A DNA stretch of 41,982 nt from Clostridium sp. Lineage in GTDB: Bacteria; Bacillota; Clostridia; Peptostreptococcales; Peptostreptococcaceae. The notes under the pieces are model-generated. The model was not told the DNA's origin. It saw nothing but the letters and a program-made list of their open reading frames with translations, and ran no database searches. Below are positions 8,147-16,136 of this stretch, in pieces. How positions within the stretch are numbered: the stretch's first letter is position 1; the number at the start of each line of letters is the position of its first letter. The position numbers were made by a program, and so were the translations under genes. The DNA is taken from contig JALFMW010000201.1 in assembly GCA_022782605.1 (NCBI GenBank), positions 1 to 41,982 of the forward strand. The letters run 5' to 3'.

Positions 8147-8779
8147 AGATTTTAATTCTTTTCGCAACTTTTTAAGAGCTTTTTTCTCTATTCTTGATAC
8201 ATATGAACGTGATATATTTAACTTTTGAGATATTTCTCTTTGTGTTTTATATCCTAAAGGTGTAAGTCCATATCTCAATTGAATAATTTCTTTTTCTCTT
8301 TCTGTTAGAATTTTATCCAACTTTTCATACAGCTTGCTAATTTGTACTTTTAGCTCTACCTGATCTATAACATAATCAGCCTCAGTACCCAATATATCTA
8401 TTAAACTAATTGAGTTTCCTTCTTTATCTACACCTATTGGGTCTTGAAGAGAAACTTGGACTTTATTTTTTTTATTTGTTCTAATATTCATTAAAATCTC
8501 ATTTTCTATACACTTAGATGCATAAGTCGCTAATCGAGTTCCTTTATCTACTTTAAATGTCTCAATGGCTTTAATTAAACCAATGGTCCCTATTGATATT
8601 AAATCATCTTGCTCTTCATTTGCATTATTATATTTTTTAGCTATATGAGCAACCAGTCTCATGTTTCTTTCGATTAATACTTCTTTTGCTTCTTCATTGT
8701 CTTCATTCTTTAATAAAGATAAATAATATATCTCTTCTTCAGGGGTTAACGGTTTTTCAAATGATTTTAGAATAGTCAA
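8129..8779 (-). CDS. sigK: RNA polymerase sigma factor SigK (late mother cell)
   Basis: SigK directs RNA polymerase to late mother-cell genes for spore coat and release. Visible are region 2 (NMRLVAHIAKKY, DDLISIGTIGLIKAI, the -10-reading helix ending in LATYASKCIENEIL), DPIGVDKEGN typical of SigK/SigE, and region 4 (LTEREKEIIQLRYGL, the helix-turn-helix REISQKLNISRSYVSRIEKKAL). The protein starts at SFEKPLTPEEE within seven residues, so there is no membrane pro-sequence of the Bacillus type, and the frame is not split by a skin element. Initiation is at TTG behind an eight-G run; no earlier in-frame start fits and the next Met is residue 40. The leader can fold over the start (see inverted repeat). 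Confidence 0.95.
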   Translation of the reverse strand: MTILKSFEKPLTPEEEIYYLSLLKNEDNEEAKEVLIERNMRLVAHIAKKYNNANEEQDDLISIGTIGLIKAIETFKVDKGTRLATYASKCIENEILMNIRTNKKNKVQVSLQDPIGVDKEGNSISLIDILGTEADYVIDQVELKVQISKLYEKLDKILTEREKEIIQLRYGLTPLGYKTQREISQKLNISRSYVSRIEKKALKKLRKELKSEKSLE

Positions 8780-8846
8780 CAGGCCCCCCCCTTTTTATAG
8801 GTGTCACTCTAAATTATATGAGGCTGGCCTTTAAAAGTTGACTATT
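8771..8846 (-). promoter_or_regulatory. sigK leader inverted repeat hiding start codon in read-through RNA
   Basis: In the minus-strand RNA, AATAGTCAAC (8846-8837) is exactly complementary to GTTGACTATT (8780-8771), and AGGCC (8830-8826) to GGCCT (8785-8781). Together this is 15 bp interrupted by one 6-nt bulge. The 3' arm contains the last two G of the Shine-Dalgarno and the TTG start with the next two codons. The loop contains a -10-like CATATAAT. RNA read through from the upstream PBP gene would carry both arms; RNA started in the loop would lack the 5' arm. Confidence 0.55.
8811..8820 (-). promoter_or_regulatory. Candidate sigma-E type -10 of sigK
   Basis: CATATAATTT on the minus strand matches the sigma-E -10 (CATACANT) at seven of eight positions and lies about 32 nt before the TTG start, implying a leader of roughly 25 nt. 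A matching -35 is not evident at the expected distance, so a helper such as SpoIIID may be needed; that is inference from Bacillus sigK. Confidence 0.35.
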
Positions 8847-8857
8847 TTTAATAAGTT

Positions 8858-10519
8858 TTATTTTAGATTTTCACAAATTTCTTTAAATATTGGAGTTGCT
8901 GATTTACTTTCTTTTTCTGTTCCTTCTACTATTACAGTTATAACATATTTAGGATTAATCTCTGGGTAAAAACCTGTAATCCATCCATGAGATATTTTTT
9001 CCCCATTTAAACTACTTTGAGCTGTACCCGTTTTTACACCACAACCTCCTTCTAAATCTTTCAATACTTTTGCTGTTCCTGTCTTTGATACTTGAGTCAT
9101 CATTTCTTTTATACTAGTCATGGTATATGGTTCAATTATTTCTGAGTTCTTATTCAATTTAAATGTTTTTATACAATTATTATCATTATCAATAATACTA
9201 TCGTATAAATAAAGTGGTTTATATGTTCCATTATTAGCTATTATTTGTGTTAATTGATTTATTTGAAGAGGCGTAAATTCTATATTAGCCTGTCCTATTG
9301 CTAAGTTACTAAGTGCAATCTCATGTGGTAACTTAGAATTTTTTTCTTCATCTATTCCTATATCTACTTTTTCATCTAAATGTAGTTCTTTAATTGCCTG
9401 GAAAATATTCTCACTTCCTACTCTTTTGGCTATATCATAAAAAGCACAATTACAAGAATTTGATAAAGCATCACTTAAACTTTCCATACCATGAGATTCA
9501 TTATTATTACAATTTAAAACTTCATTGGATGAACCAACTTTTGTACTTCCATCACAATAGTATATATAATTTTCATCAATAACATTATGTTCTAAAGCTG
9601 CATATAAAACTACAAGTTTGAATACTGAGCCAGGGGGATATGTAACAGCTAAAGCCCTATTTTGTAATTCTCCTTTTTTGCTATTTGCATATGTTGATAT
9701 TTTATTTTGATTGAAATTAGGTCTAGAAGACATAGCTAATATTTCTCCAGTTTGTACATCTGATATAACTACTGCACTTGGGTTTTCTTCCTTATCTACA
9801 ATCTTTTCTAACTTTTCTTGTATTTTAGAATCAATTGTAAGTTTTAAATTAGTAGAATTTTTATTATCTGATATTTCTTTAATACTTCCTTTTAAATATT
9901 TCAAACCTTTATTATTAGTACCTGCTTTGAAAACCGACACATAGTTTTTATTACTATCTTTTAACTCATCATTCATAGATTTTTCTATGCCACTTACACC
10001 ATTATTTTCTGATTTTTTAACATAGCCTATTAAATGAGTTAATAAATTATTATCTGAATATCTCATTGTCTTTTCTTTAACCAAAATATTCTTTGATTTT
10101 AATTCATTTATTTTACTTTTATCAATATAATTAATGTCAATTTCAATTATCTCATTGGATAATTGATTCTGAACAGCCTTATATATGTCTTTCTCACTTA
10201 ATTTTGTTGCTTTTTTTATAAGTGATATATTTTCATAATTACCACTTATTATATCCTTTGGTACAAGTAATACTTTGCTTTTTTTATTATCTGTTAAAGG
10301 TAAATTGTTTCTGTCATAAATAATTCCCCTTCCACTACTTAAATTTATAGTTTCTAAACTTTGACTTGCAATTTTACTTTCATATTCTTCATTTTTAAAA
10401 ATTGTTAAGTTTACAATTTCATATAATAGATAAGTACATATTAATAAGAAAACGATAAAAAAGTATTTTATCCTCTTCCTTATTAATTTATTTGATGTAT
10501 GCTTTCTAATTCTTGTCAT
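8858..10519 (-). CDS. Class B penicillin-binding protein (transpeptidase)
   Basis: This is a membrane-anchored D,D-transpeptidase that crosslinks peptidoglycan. It has a short basic cytoplasmic tail, one membrane helix (about 19-40), a PBP dimerisation domain with the SGRGIIYDRN signature (62-71), and a transpeptidase domain with SVFK (Ser298, Lys301), S-C-N (355-357) and KTGT (496-499). At 553 residues it has no PASTA domains, so it is not a full-length SpoVD/Pbp2X. The corresponding C. difficile locus also places a PBP next to sigK, which suggests, but does not prove, a role in spore cortex or sporulation-phase wall synthesis. Good AAGGGG Shine-Dalgarno. The only downstream gene is sigK, after 78 bp. 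Confidence 0.9.
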   Translation of the reverse strand: MTRIRKHTSNKLIRKRIKYFFIVFLLICTYLLYEIVNLTIFKNEEYESKIASQSLETINLSSGRGIIYDRNNLPLTDNKKSKVLLVPKDIISGNYENISLIKKATKLSEKDIYKAVQNQLSNEIIEIDINYIDKSKINELKSKNILVKEKTMRYSDNNLLTHLIGYVKKSENNGVSGIEKSMNDELKDSNKNYVSVFKAGTNNKGLKYLKGSIKEISDNKNSTNLKLTIDSKIQEKLEKIVDKEENPSAVVISDVQTGEILAMSSRPNFNQNKISTYANSKKGELQNRALAVTYPPGSVFKLVVLYAALEHNVIDENYIYYCDGSTKVGSSNEVLNCNNNESHGMESLSDALSNSCNCAFYDIAKRVGSENIFQAIKELHLDEKVDIGIDEEKNSKLPHEIALSNLAIGQANIEFTPLQINQLTQIIANNGTYKPLYLYDSIIDNDNNCIKTFKLNKNSEIIEPYTMTSIKEMMTQVSKTGTAKVLKDLEGGCGVKTGTAQSSLNGEKISHGWITGFYPEINPKYVITVIVEGTEKESKSATPIFKEICENLK

Positions 10520-10613
10520 TTAATCACCCCTTATCCTTAATTTGAATTTTTGACAATAAAAAGAAAAAAAATACTGTTCATTAAAATATTTCAAAATTTA
10601 ATTTATTTGTATT

Positions 10614-10655
10614 AAAAAAGGGCTGCTACACTTAATCGTGCAACAGCCCTTTTTA
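10614..10655 (-). terminator. Terminator of the mltG-trmR-yrrN operon
   Basis: AAAAAGGGCTG and CAGCCCTTTTT form a perfect 11-bp stem with a further CAC/GTG pairing inside, ending in a T-run on the minus strand directly after the yrrN stop at 10659. Confidence 0.85.
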
Positions 10656-10658
10656 TAT

Positions 10659-11591
10659 CTATTCTCTTGTATAATCTATATTTTCTTCTAAATAAAATCC
10701 TGTAGTTAAAACCCTATGGTCGATATTTTGCAGTTCTTCTAACCAAGTTTTATCAAACTTCCAACCTTCTGGATTTTTTATAAATTCATCAATTGCTTTT
10801 CTATATACTTTTACAACTTTTCCAACATAATCATCAGATTTCATATTTCCTTCAATACTAAAAGTAGTAACTCCCGATTTAATTAATTCAGGTATAAATT
10901 CTATCATACATAAATCTTTTGATGCATAGAATACAGTTCCACCTTCATCTTCATATATTGGGCAAAATTGACCAGGTCTTTTTTCTTCCACTAAATTATA
11001 GTGCTTAGTATCATCATACTCCACATTCTCTTTGCTAGACATATAGTTTGATAATAATCTTCTACCAGAGTATGACATTACCATTCCACCATGAACAAAA
11101 GCTTCTATCTCTAAATCATGAGGCGTATTTTTTCTTATGTCAATAATATCTTTAAGAGCTAATTCTTTAGCAATAACAACTCTTCTAACACCTAAATCAT
11201 AATAAAACTTAGCTGTTTCATAGTTGTATATATTAGCTTGACTTCCCATATGAACTTTCATATCAGGTAATACTCTTCTTACTATTTCTAAACTTCCTGG
11301 TTCACATAAAATTAACCCATCAACTTTTATTTCGTTTAATTTTAATAAATATTCTTCAAGCTTAACAAAATCATTATTATGAGGTAATAAAGATATAGTT
11401 ACATAAACCTTTTTATTTCTTTCATGGGCATACTCTATACCTGTTTTTAAATCTTCCATAGAAAACTTTTGTGACATTGTATTCATCCCAAAAGTCTCTC
11501 CACCTATATAAACAGAATCTGCACCACTTTCAAATGCAATTTTTAATCCTTCTAAATCTTTGGCAAAAGATGATAATTCTAAATTTAACAC
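10659..11591 (-). CDS. yrrN: U32 family protein, YrrN/TrhP-type tRNA uridine hydroxylation
   Basis: U32 proteins of the TrhP type (YrrN and YrrO in Bacillus subtilis) make 5-hydroxyuridine at tRNA position 34. The family core EAFVHGGMVMSYSGRR is present, and the C-terminal half (CPIYEDEGGT, KDLCMIEFIPEL, TTGFYLEENIDY) follows the short YrrN form, 310 residues against about 309. The usual cysteines of the GAMCxSYSGRC motif are absent, again as in YrrN. It begins with GTG overlapping the trmR stop by one base (TAGTG). TrmR uses the hydroxyuridine as substrate, so the pair is functionally coherent. No YrrO-type partner is adjacent; it may be elsewhere or missing. The old label 'collagenase-like peptidase' is probably wrong. 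Confidence 0.85.
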   Translation of the reverse strand: MLNLELSSFAKDLEGLKIAFESGADSVYIGGETFGMNTMSQKFSMEDLKTGIEYAHERNKKVYVTISLLPHNNDFVKLEEYLLKLNEIKVDGLILCEPGSLEIVRRVLPDMKVHMGSQANIYNYETAKFYYDLGVRRVVIAKELALKDIIDIRKNTPHDLEIEAFVHGGMVMSYSGRRLLSNYMSSKENVEYDDTKHYNLVEEKRPGQFCPIYEDEGGTVFYASKDLCMIEFIPELIKSGVTTFSIEGNMKSDDYVGKVVKVYRKAIDEFIKNPEGWKFDKTWLEELQNIDHRVLTTGFYLEENIDYTRE

Positions 11592-12253
11592 TACTTTTCA
11601 ACCCTTTCTTTGTCTTTGTAACTTAAAGCTACTCCATCTCCTATAGGTATTAAAGAAGTACTTAGGTAGTCACAATTACATATATAATCTAAATAATTTC
11701 TCATTCTTTTTACAATAGTTTTTTTTCTTCTCATTACTAGAGCATCATCAGCAATCATCCCTTTGTAAAGAATATTATCAGATATTAAAAGTCCACCTAC
11801 TTTTAGCTTATCTATTACTAAATCATAGAATAATTTATATTGACCTTTAGCTGCATCTAAAAATATCATGTCGAATTCACCTTCAACATTTTTCAATAAT
11901 TCTTCAGCATCTCCTTCTAACAATGTAATATTGTTACTAAATCCAGATCTTTCGAAATTCATCTTTGCTTGTTCTATCATTTTTTCATTACGTTCAACTG
12001 TTATTATTTTCGCCTCTCCATTTGTAGAAGTTGAGAATAAAATAGAAGAATATCCTATAGCACATCCTACCTCTAAAATACTTTTAGGTTTTTGAACTTT
12101 TAGTAAAACTTTTAATAAGTCAGAAACCTCTTTATGAACTATTGGCACGTTATACTCAGCTGCATATTCTTCTAACTCTTTTAATAAACCTTCTTTATCT
12201 TTTAGTGTTTCTCTTATATATCTTTCAACTTCTTTATTTACAATATTACTCAA
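11591..12253 (-). CDS. trmR: tRNA 5-hydroxyuridine methyltransferase TrmR (YrrM-like)
   Basis: TrmR methylates 5-hydroxyuridine at the tRNA wobble position to 5-methoxyuridine with S-adenosylmethionine. It is an O-methyltransferase of the COMT-like class I fold: ILEVGCAIGYSSI (SAM motif I), VERNEKM, LEGDAEELL and FDMIFLDAAKGQY (metal and substrate side), then GGLLISDNILYKG. The likely start is TTG at 12253, placed 8 nt after AAGGAG; an in-frame GTG at 12262 overlaps that Shine-Dalgarno and is less likely. It sits between mltG and yrrN exactly as yrrL-yrrM-yrrN do in Bacillus subtilis, which is the main support for the specific substrate. Confidence 0.88.
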   Translation of the reverse strand: MSNIVNKEVERYIRETLKDKEGLLKELEEYAAEYNVPIVHKEVSDLLKVLLKVQKPKSILEVGCAIGYSSILFSTSTNGEAKIITVERNEKMIEQAKMNFERSGFSNNITLLEGDAEELLKNVEGEFDMIFLDAAKGQYKLFYDLVIDKLKVGGLLISDNILYKGMIADDALVMRRKKTIVKRMRNYLDYICNCDYLSTSLIPIGDGVALSYKDKERVEK

Positions 12254-12302
12254 TTCTTTCACTCCTTAAATTCTTGCTTTATTTTCTCTCTTCAAATTAA
12301 TA

Positions 12303-12333
12303 GGATTATACCTTAATTTTTAAGACATAATCC
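12303..12333. repeat. Nested inverted repeat between mltG and trmR
   Basis: GGATTAT and ATAATCC flank CTTAA/TTAAG (as read on the minus strand), giving a two-step stem-loop of 31 nt. There is no T-run after it on either strand, so it is not a classic terminator. It could be an RNA processing or stability element within the operon transcript. Confidence 0.4.
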
Positions 12334-12360
12334 AAAAAAACTATCAATAATATATTTACC

Positions 12361-13428
12361 CTATTTATCGCTAGAGTAACTATTATTTCTTTCTTCTCTA
12401 TCTTTTCTGTACTGTTCAACATTTCTTACATGTTCTTCATAGGTTTTACTATAAGTATTTCCACCGTCTATTTTAGCAACAAAGTATAAATACTCAGTAT
12501 TTTCTGGATATAAAACTGCTTCTATAGATTTTATTCCAGGATTTGCTATTGGTGTAGGCGGTAAACCTTGTACTTTATAAGTATTGTATGGTGAATCAAT
12601 TTTTAAATCATCATATGTTATACTTTTCTTTCTCTCTTCAAAAATATACTGAATTGTTGCATCAGATTGTAAAGGCATGCCTATATCTATTCTATTATAA
12701 AATACACTTGCAATAATCGGTCTATCTTCATCAAGAACTGCTTCTTTTTCAACTATGGAAGCTAAATTAACTACTTCATATAAAGACTTATTAAGTTCTT
12801 TTTGTCTTTTTTGAAATTCTTCACTATATTTCGATTGAAAAGTTTTAAGCATTTGACTTAATACTTCCTTTTCACTTTCATCTTCTTTAAAGTAATAAGT
12901 ACTTGGATATAAAAAACCTTCTAGTGATATTATCTTTGGATCATCTAAATAGTTAAATTTTTCTTTAAATTCTTTTGGATTATTAATTAATTCTTCATAA
13001 ATCTCTTCTTTTCCAATATTATTTTTAACTAACAAATCAATAATCTCAAATGATGTAGATCCTTCAGGAATAGTAATTCTTATTCCTTCATTGTAAATTT
13101 TACCTTTAACTAAATCATTTATAATTTCCTTATTAGAAAAAGTTTGATTAAATAAATATGTACCTGATTTTAATTTAGAAGAATTATTACTTAATCTAAC
13201 ATATAACTTAAATAAAATTTTATTTTTTATTAATTTATTTTCTTTTAATACATCTGTAACTTGATTCAAAGTTGATCCTGTAGGTATATCTACAACTATA
13301 TCTTCCTTGTTATTTTTATTGTATGGACCTATTTGAATTACTACAAAAGTCGCCATAGAAATTATCACTAACGCAACAATAATTGTGGCTACCATAATTT
13401 TTTTACTTTTGTTATTGTTCAGATTCAT
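12361..13428 (-). CDS. mltG: Endolytic murein transglycosylase MltG (YceG-like)
   Basis: MltG cuts nascent glycan strands at the outer face of the membrane and so sets strand length. It has one N-terminal membrane helix (about 10-32), a LysM-like region (IPTGSTLNQVTDVL) and the catalytic YceG domain with ASIVEKEA (glutamates around 227-229), RPIIASVFYNR, GMPLQSDATIQY and the terminal YLYFVAKIDGG. At 355 residues it is full length. It heads the mltG-trmR-yrrN operon behind a strong sigma-A promoter; the Shine-Dalgarno AAGGAG is rather distant (11 nt). Confidence 0.93.
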   Translation of the reverse strand: MNLNNNKSKKIMVATIIVALVIISMATFVVIQIGPYNKNNKEDIVVDIPTGSTLNQVTDVLKENKLIKNKILFKLYVRLSNNSSKLKSGTYLFNQTFSNKEIINDLVKGKIYNEGIRITIPEGSTSFEIIDLLVKNNIGKEEIYEELINNPKEFKEKFNYLDDPKIISLEGFLYPSTYYFKEDESEKEVLSQMLKTFQSKYSEEFQKRQKELNKSLYEVVNLASIVEKEAVLDEDRPIIASVFYNRIDIGMPLQSDATIQYIFEERKKSITYDDLKIDSPYNTYKVQGLPPTPIANPGIKSIEAVLYPENTEYLYFVAKIDGGNTYSKTYEEHVRNVEQYRKDREERNNSYSSDK

Positions 13429-13465
13429 AAGTTATTGGGCTCCTTATCTCTTTTATATCCTTTTT

Positions 13466-13494
13466 ATTATAAATCTATGCTTGAAATATTTCAA
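13466..13494 (-). promoter_or_regulatory. Sigma-A promoter of the mltG operon
   Basis: TTGAAA (13494-13489), a 17-bp spacer and TATAAT (13471-13466) on the minus strand, about 40 nt before the mltG start. This is near-consensus vegetative spacing and sequence. Confidence 0.75.
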
Positions 13495-13550
13495 TAAAAA
13501 TGTCGTAAATTAAGAAATTACGTCAATATTCATTTAAATTTAAGAAATAT

Positions 13551-13590
13551 AAAAAAGCTTAACTTTATTTTTTACAAGTTAAGCTTTTTT
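13551..13590 (-). terminator. Terminator after pdp
   Basis: AAAAAAGCTTAACTT and AAGTTAAGCTTTTTT form a perfect 15-bp stem with a 10-nt loop, just past the pdp stop at 13601. A-runs and T-runs on both sides make it bidirectional in form. Confidence 0.88.
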
Positions 13591-13600
13591 AATCATAATA

Positions 13601-14926
13601 CTAGAATTTCTCTATTCCATCTTTTGTCACAACACCATATATTAACTTTTTAGGTTCTGCTTTTTCTTCGCTTATTATATAAGCATTTTTAAATCTTTTC
13701 TTAGCATCTTCAAATTTTTCTTCTCTATTAAAGTGCATTACTGCTAATGTATCACCTTCATTTACGAAGTCTCCAACTTTTTTATTAAGTATAATACCTG
13801 CACTTAAATCAAGTTCATCTTCTTTAGTTTCTCTACCTGCACCTAGTATCATGGCACTAACACCTACAGCTTCTGCTTCTATTTTATCTATGAAACCTGT
13901 TTTATCAGATTTAATTTCAACAATATGACTAGCTTGTGGTAATAATGAATAATCTTCAGCCACTGCTGGATTTCCACCTTGATTAGCTACAAACTCTTTG
14001 AACTTTTCTAGTGCTGCTCCAGAGTTAATAGCTTCTCTTATTCTATTTAAACCATCTTCATAGTTTGAAACTATTTTTGATGATACAAGCATATAAGCTC
14101 CTAAAGTCTCACATAAATTTATAAAGTCTTTTGGACCTCTTCCCTTTAACGATTCTATAGCTTCTATAACTTCTAGAGAGTTACCTACTGCATATCCTAA
14201 AGGCTCATCCATATCACTTATTATACCTATAGTTTCTCTGTTCATAGCACTTCCGATTTCAACCATTTCTTGAGCTAGGGCAAATGAATCATCTAAAGTC
14301 TTCATAAATGCTCCATCTCCTGTTTTAACATCTAACACTATAGCATCTGCTCCAGAAGCTAATTTCTTACACATTATTGATGCTGCTATTAAAGATATGT
14401 TATCAACTGTTGCTGTAACGTCTCTTAGAGCATACATTTTCTTATCAGCAACTGCTATTGATGCTGTTTGACCGCATACTGCTATTTTTAAATCATTTAC
14501 AGATTTTATAAATTTATCTGGAGTCATTTCTATAGAAAAACCTGGTATAGATTCTAACTTATCTAAAGTTCCTCCAGTATGTCCAAGTCCTCTTCCTGAC
14601 ATTTTAGCAACTGGTACACCACAAGCTGCCATTAAAGGAGCTAAAGCTATCGTTGTCTTATCTCCAACACCACCTGTAGAATGTTTATCTACTTTTACTC
14701 CATTTATAGCTGATAAATCCATAACTTCTCCTGAATTCATCATAGCTTCAGTAAGGTAGGCAGTTTCTTTCTTATTCATTTTATTTAAATATATTGCCAT
14801 TAAAAGAGCTGATGCTTGGTAGTCTGGTATTTCGCCTTTTGAATATCTATCTACAAAAAATTCTATTTCTTCCTTACTTAATTCTTCTTTATCTCTTTTT
14901 TTTCTTATAATATCGTATATTCTCAT
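13601..14926 (-). CDS. pdp: Pyrimidine-nucleoside phosphorylase
   Basis: Pdp splits uridine, deoxyuridine and thymidine with phosphate to the base and (deoxy)ribose 1-phosphate. Visible are the phosphate-binding KHSTGGVGDK (81-90), the family signature MSGRGLGHTGGTLDKLES, and a C-terminal domain with the lipoyl-like fold (SAGIILNKKVGDFVNEGD). Full length at 441 residues; ATG behind AGGAG. It follows deoB by 19 bp; the deoxyribose 1-phosphate made here is the substrate of DeoB, so the two genes form a nucleoside salvage unit. Confidence 0.95.
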   Translation of the reverse strand: MRIYDIIRKKRDKEELSKEEIEFFVDRYSKGEIPDYQASALLMAIYLNKMNKKETAYLTEAMMNSGEVMDLSAINGVKVDKHSTGGVGDKTTIALAPLMAACGVPVAKMSGRGLGHTGGTLDKLESIPGFSIEMTPDKFIKSVNDLKIAVCGQTASIAVADKKMYALRDVTATVDNISLIAASIMCKKLASGADAIVLDVKTGDGAFMKTLDDSFALAQEMVEIGSAMNRETIGIISDMDEPLGYAVGNSLEVIEAIESLKGRGPKDFINLCETLGAYMLVSSKIVSNYEDGLNRIREAINSGAALEKFKEFVANQGGNPAVAEDYSLLPQASHIVEIKSDKTGFIDKIEAEAVGVSAMILGAGRETKEDELDLSAGIILNKKVGDFVNEGDTLAVMHFNREEKFEDAKKRFKNAYIISEEKAEPKKLIYGVVTKDGIEKF

Positions 14927-14945
14927 AATTATCTCCTATATATCG

Positions 14946-16115
14946 CTATATTATCTCTTTTTTGAAACTTGTACCATTTAACGGTAGATTCACATCTAGT
15001 ATATCTGAAACTGTTGCTCCTATATCTGCAAAACTTTTTCTTATACCTAAGTTTACTCCAGATTTTATATTTTTACCATAAACAAGAACTGGTATATATT
15101 CTCTAGTATGGTCAGTACCTTTATAAGTAGGATCATTTCCATGATCTGCATTAATTATTAATACATCATCATCATTCATAGCTGATATTATTTCTGGTAT
15201 TCTAGCATCAAATTCCTCTAAAGCTTCTTTATATCCTAAAGAATTTCTTCTATGACCATATTTTGAATCAAAATCAACTAAGTTAGTGAATATTAAACCA
15301 TGATTATCTTTTTTAATATAATTAATTGTTTGATCCACACCATCCATATTATCTTTAGTATGTATAGCTTCTGTTATACCTTGTCCATTAAATATATCTT
15401 CTATCTTACCAACACCTATTACATCTAAATTTGATTCTTTTATTGTATCAAGCACTGTTGGTTCAAATGGATTTAATGAGTAATCTCTTCTGTTTGAAGT
15501 TCTTTCAAACTCTCCAGCTTTTTTACCTATATAAGGTCTTGCTATTATTCTAGCTACTGCATTGTCTCCCATCATTATTTCTCTTGCTATCTCACACATT
15601 TTGTATAATTCTTCAAGAGGTATTATTTCTTCATGTGCTGCAATTTGGAATACACTATCGGCAGAAGTATATACTATAACATCTCCTGTTTTCATTTGAT
15701 GTTCACCATATTCATCAAGTATAGCAGTTCCTGATGCCGGTTTATTACCAACTACCTTTCTTCCCGTTCTTTTTTCAAACTCATCTATTATATCTTTTGT
15801 AAATCCATCTGGGAATGTTTTAAATGGCTTTTCAACTATTACCCCAGTCATTTCCCAGTGACCTGTTGTTGTATCTTTACCACATGATAATTCATCACAT
15901 TTACCAAAACAACCTATAGGATTTTCTTCTTTTGGTAAATAGTCTATTCCATCTATATTTCCAAGACCCAATTTAATCATATTAGGTATTTTTATATCTG
16001 AATGATTCTTTACTATATTCCCTAAAGTATTTACCCCAACATCTCCAAATTTTTCTGAGTCTTTTAATGCTCCAACTCCAACACTATCTATAACCATCCA
16101 TATAACTCTATTCAT
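14946..16115 (-). CDS. deoB: Phosphopentomutase
   Basis: DeoB converts (deoxy)ribose 1-phosphate to the 5-phosphate, linking nucleoside breakdown to central metabolism. It belongs to the alkaline phosphatase superfamily and uses two manganese ions. Metal and active-site motifs seen: WMVIDSVGVGA at the N-terminus, GKDTTTGHWEMTG (phospho-acceptor Thr region), FTNLVDFDSKYGHRR and INADHGNDPTYKGTDHTRE. 389 residues, full length. It lies between xerD (21 bp upstream) and pdp (19 bp downstream), with a strong GAGGAGG Shine-Dalgarno. Confidence 0.96.
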   Translation of the reverse strand: MNRVIWMVIDSVGVGALKDSEKFGDVGVNTLGNIVKNHSDIKIPNMIKLGLGNIDGIDYLPKEENPIGCFGKCDELSCGKDTTTGHWEMTGVIVEKPFKTFPDGFTKDIIDEFEKRTGRKVVGNKPASGTAILDEYGEHQMKTGDVIVYTSADSVFQIAAHEEIIPLEELYKMCEIAREIMMGDNAVARIIARPYIGKKAGEFERTSNRRDYSLNPFEPTVLDTIKESNLDVIGVGKIEDIFNGQGITEAIHTKDNMDGVDQTINYIKKDNHGLIFTNLVDFDSKYGHRRNSLGYKEALEEFDARIPEIISAMNDDDVLIINADHGNDPTYKGTDHTREYIPVLVYGKNIKSGVNLGIRKSFADIGATVSDILDVNLPLNGTSFKKEII

Positions 16116-16136
16116 TAAACTTCCTCCTCATATGTC

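Noticed and set aside
8129..8779. Skin-like insertion in sigK
   Set aside because: The frame is continuous and no recombinase, att repeats or prophage genes lie in or beside it.
10659..11591. Collagenase-like protease
   Set aside because: U32 label only; the adjacency to trmR and the YrrN-type C-terminus support tRNA modification.
13503..13525. CGTAA/TTACG inverted repeat upstream of mltG as an operator
   Set aside because: Only 5-bp arms in AT-rich DNA, upstream of the promoter; not distinguishable from chance.
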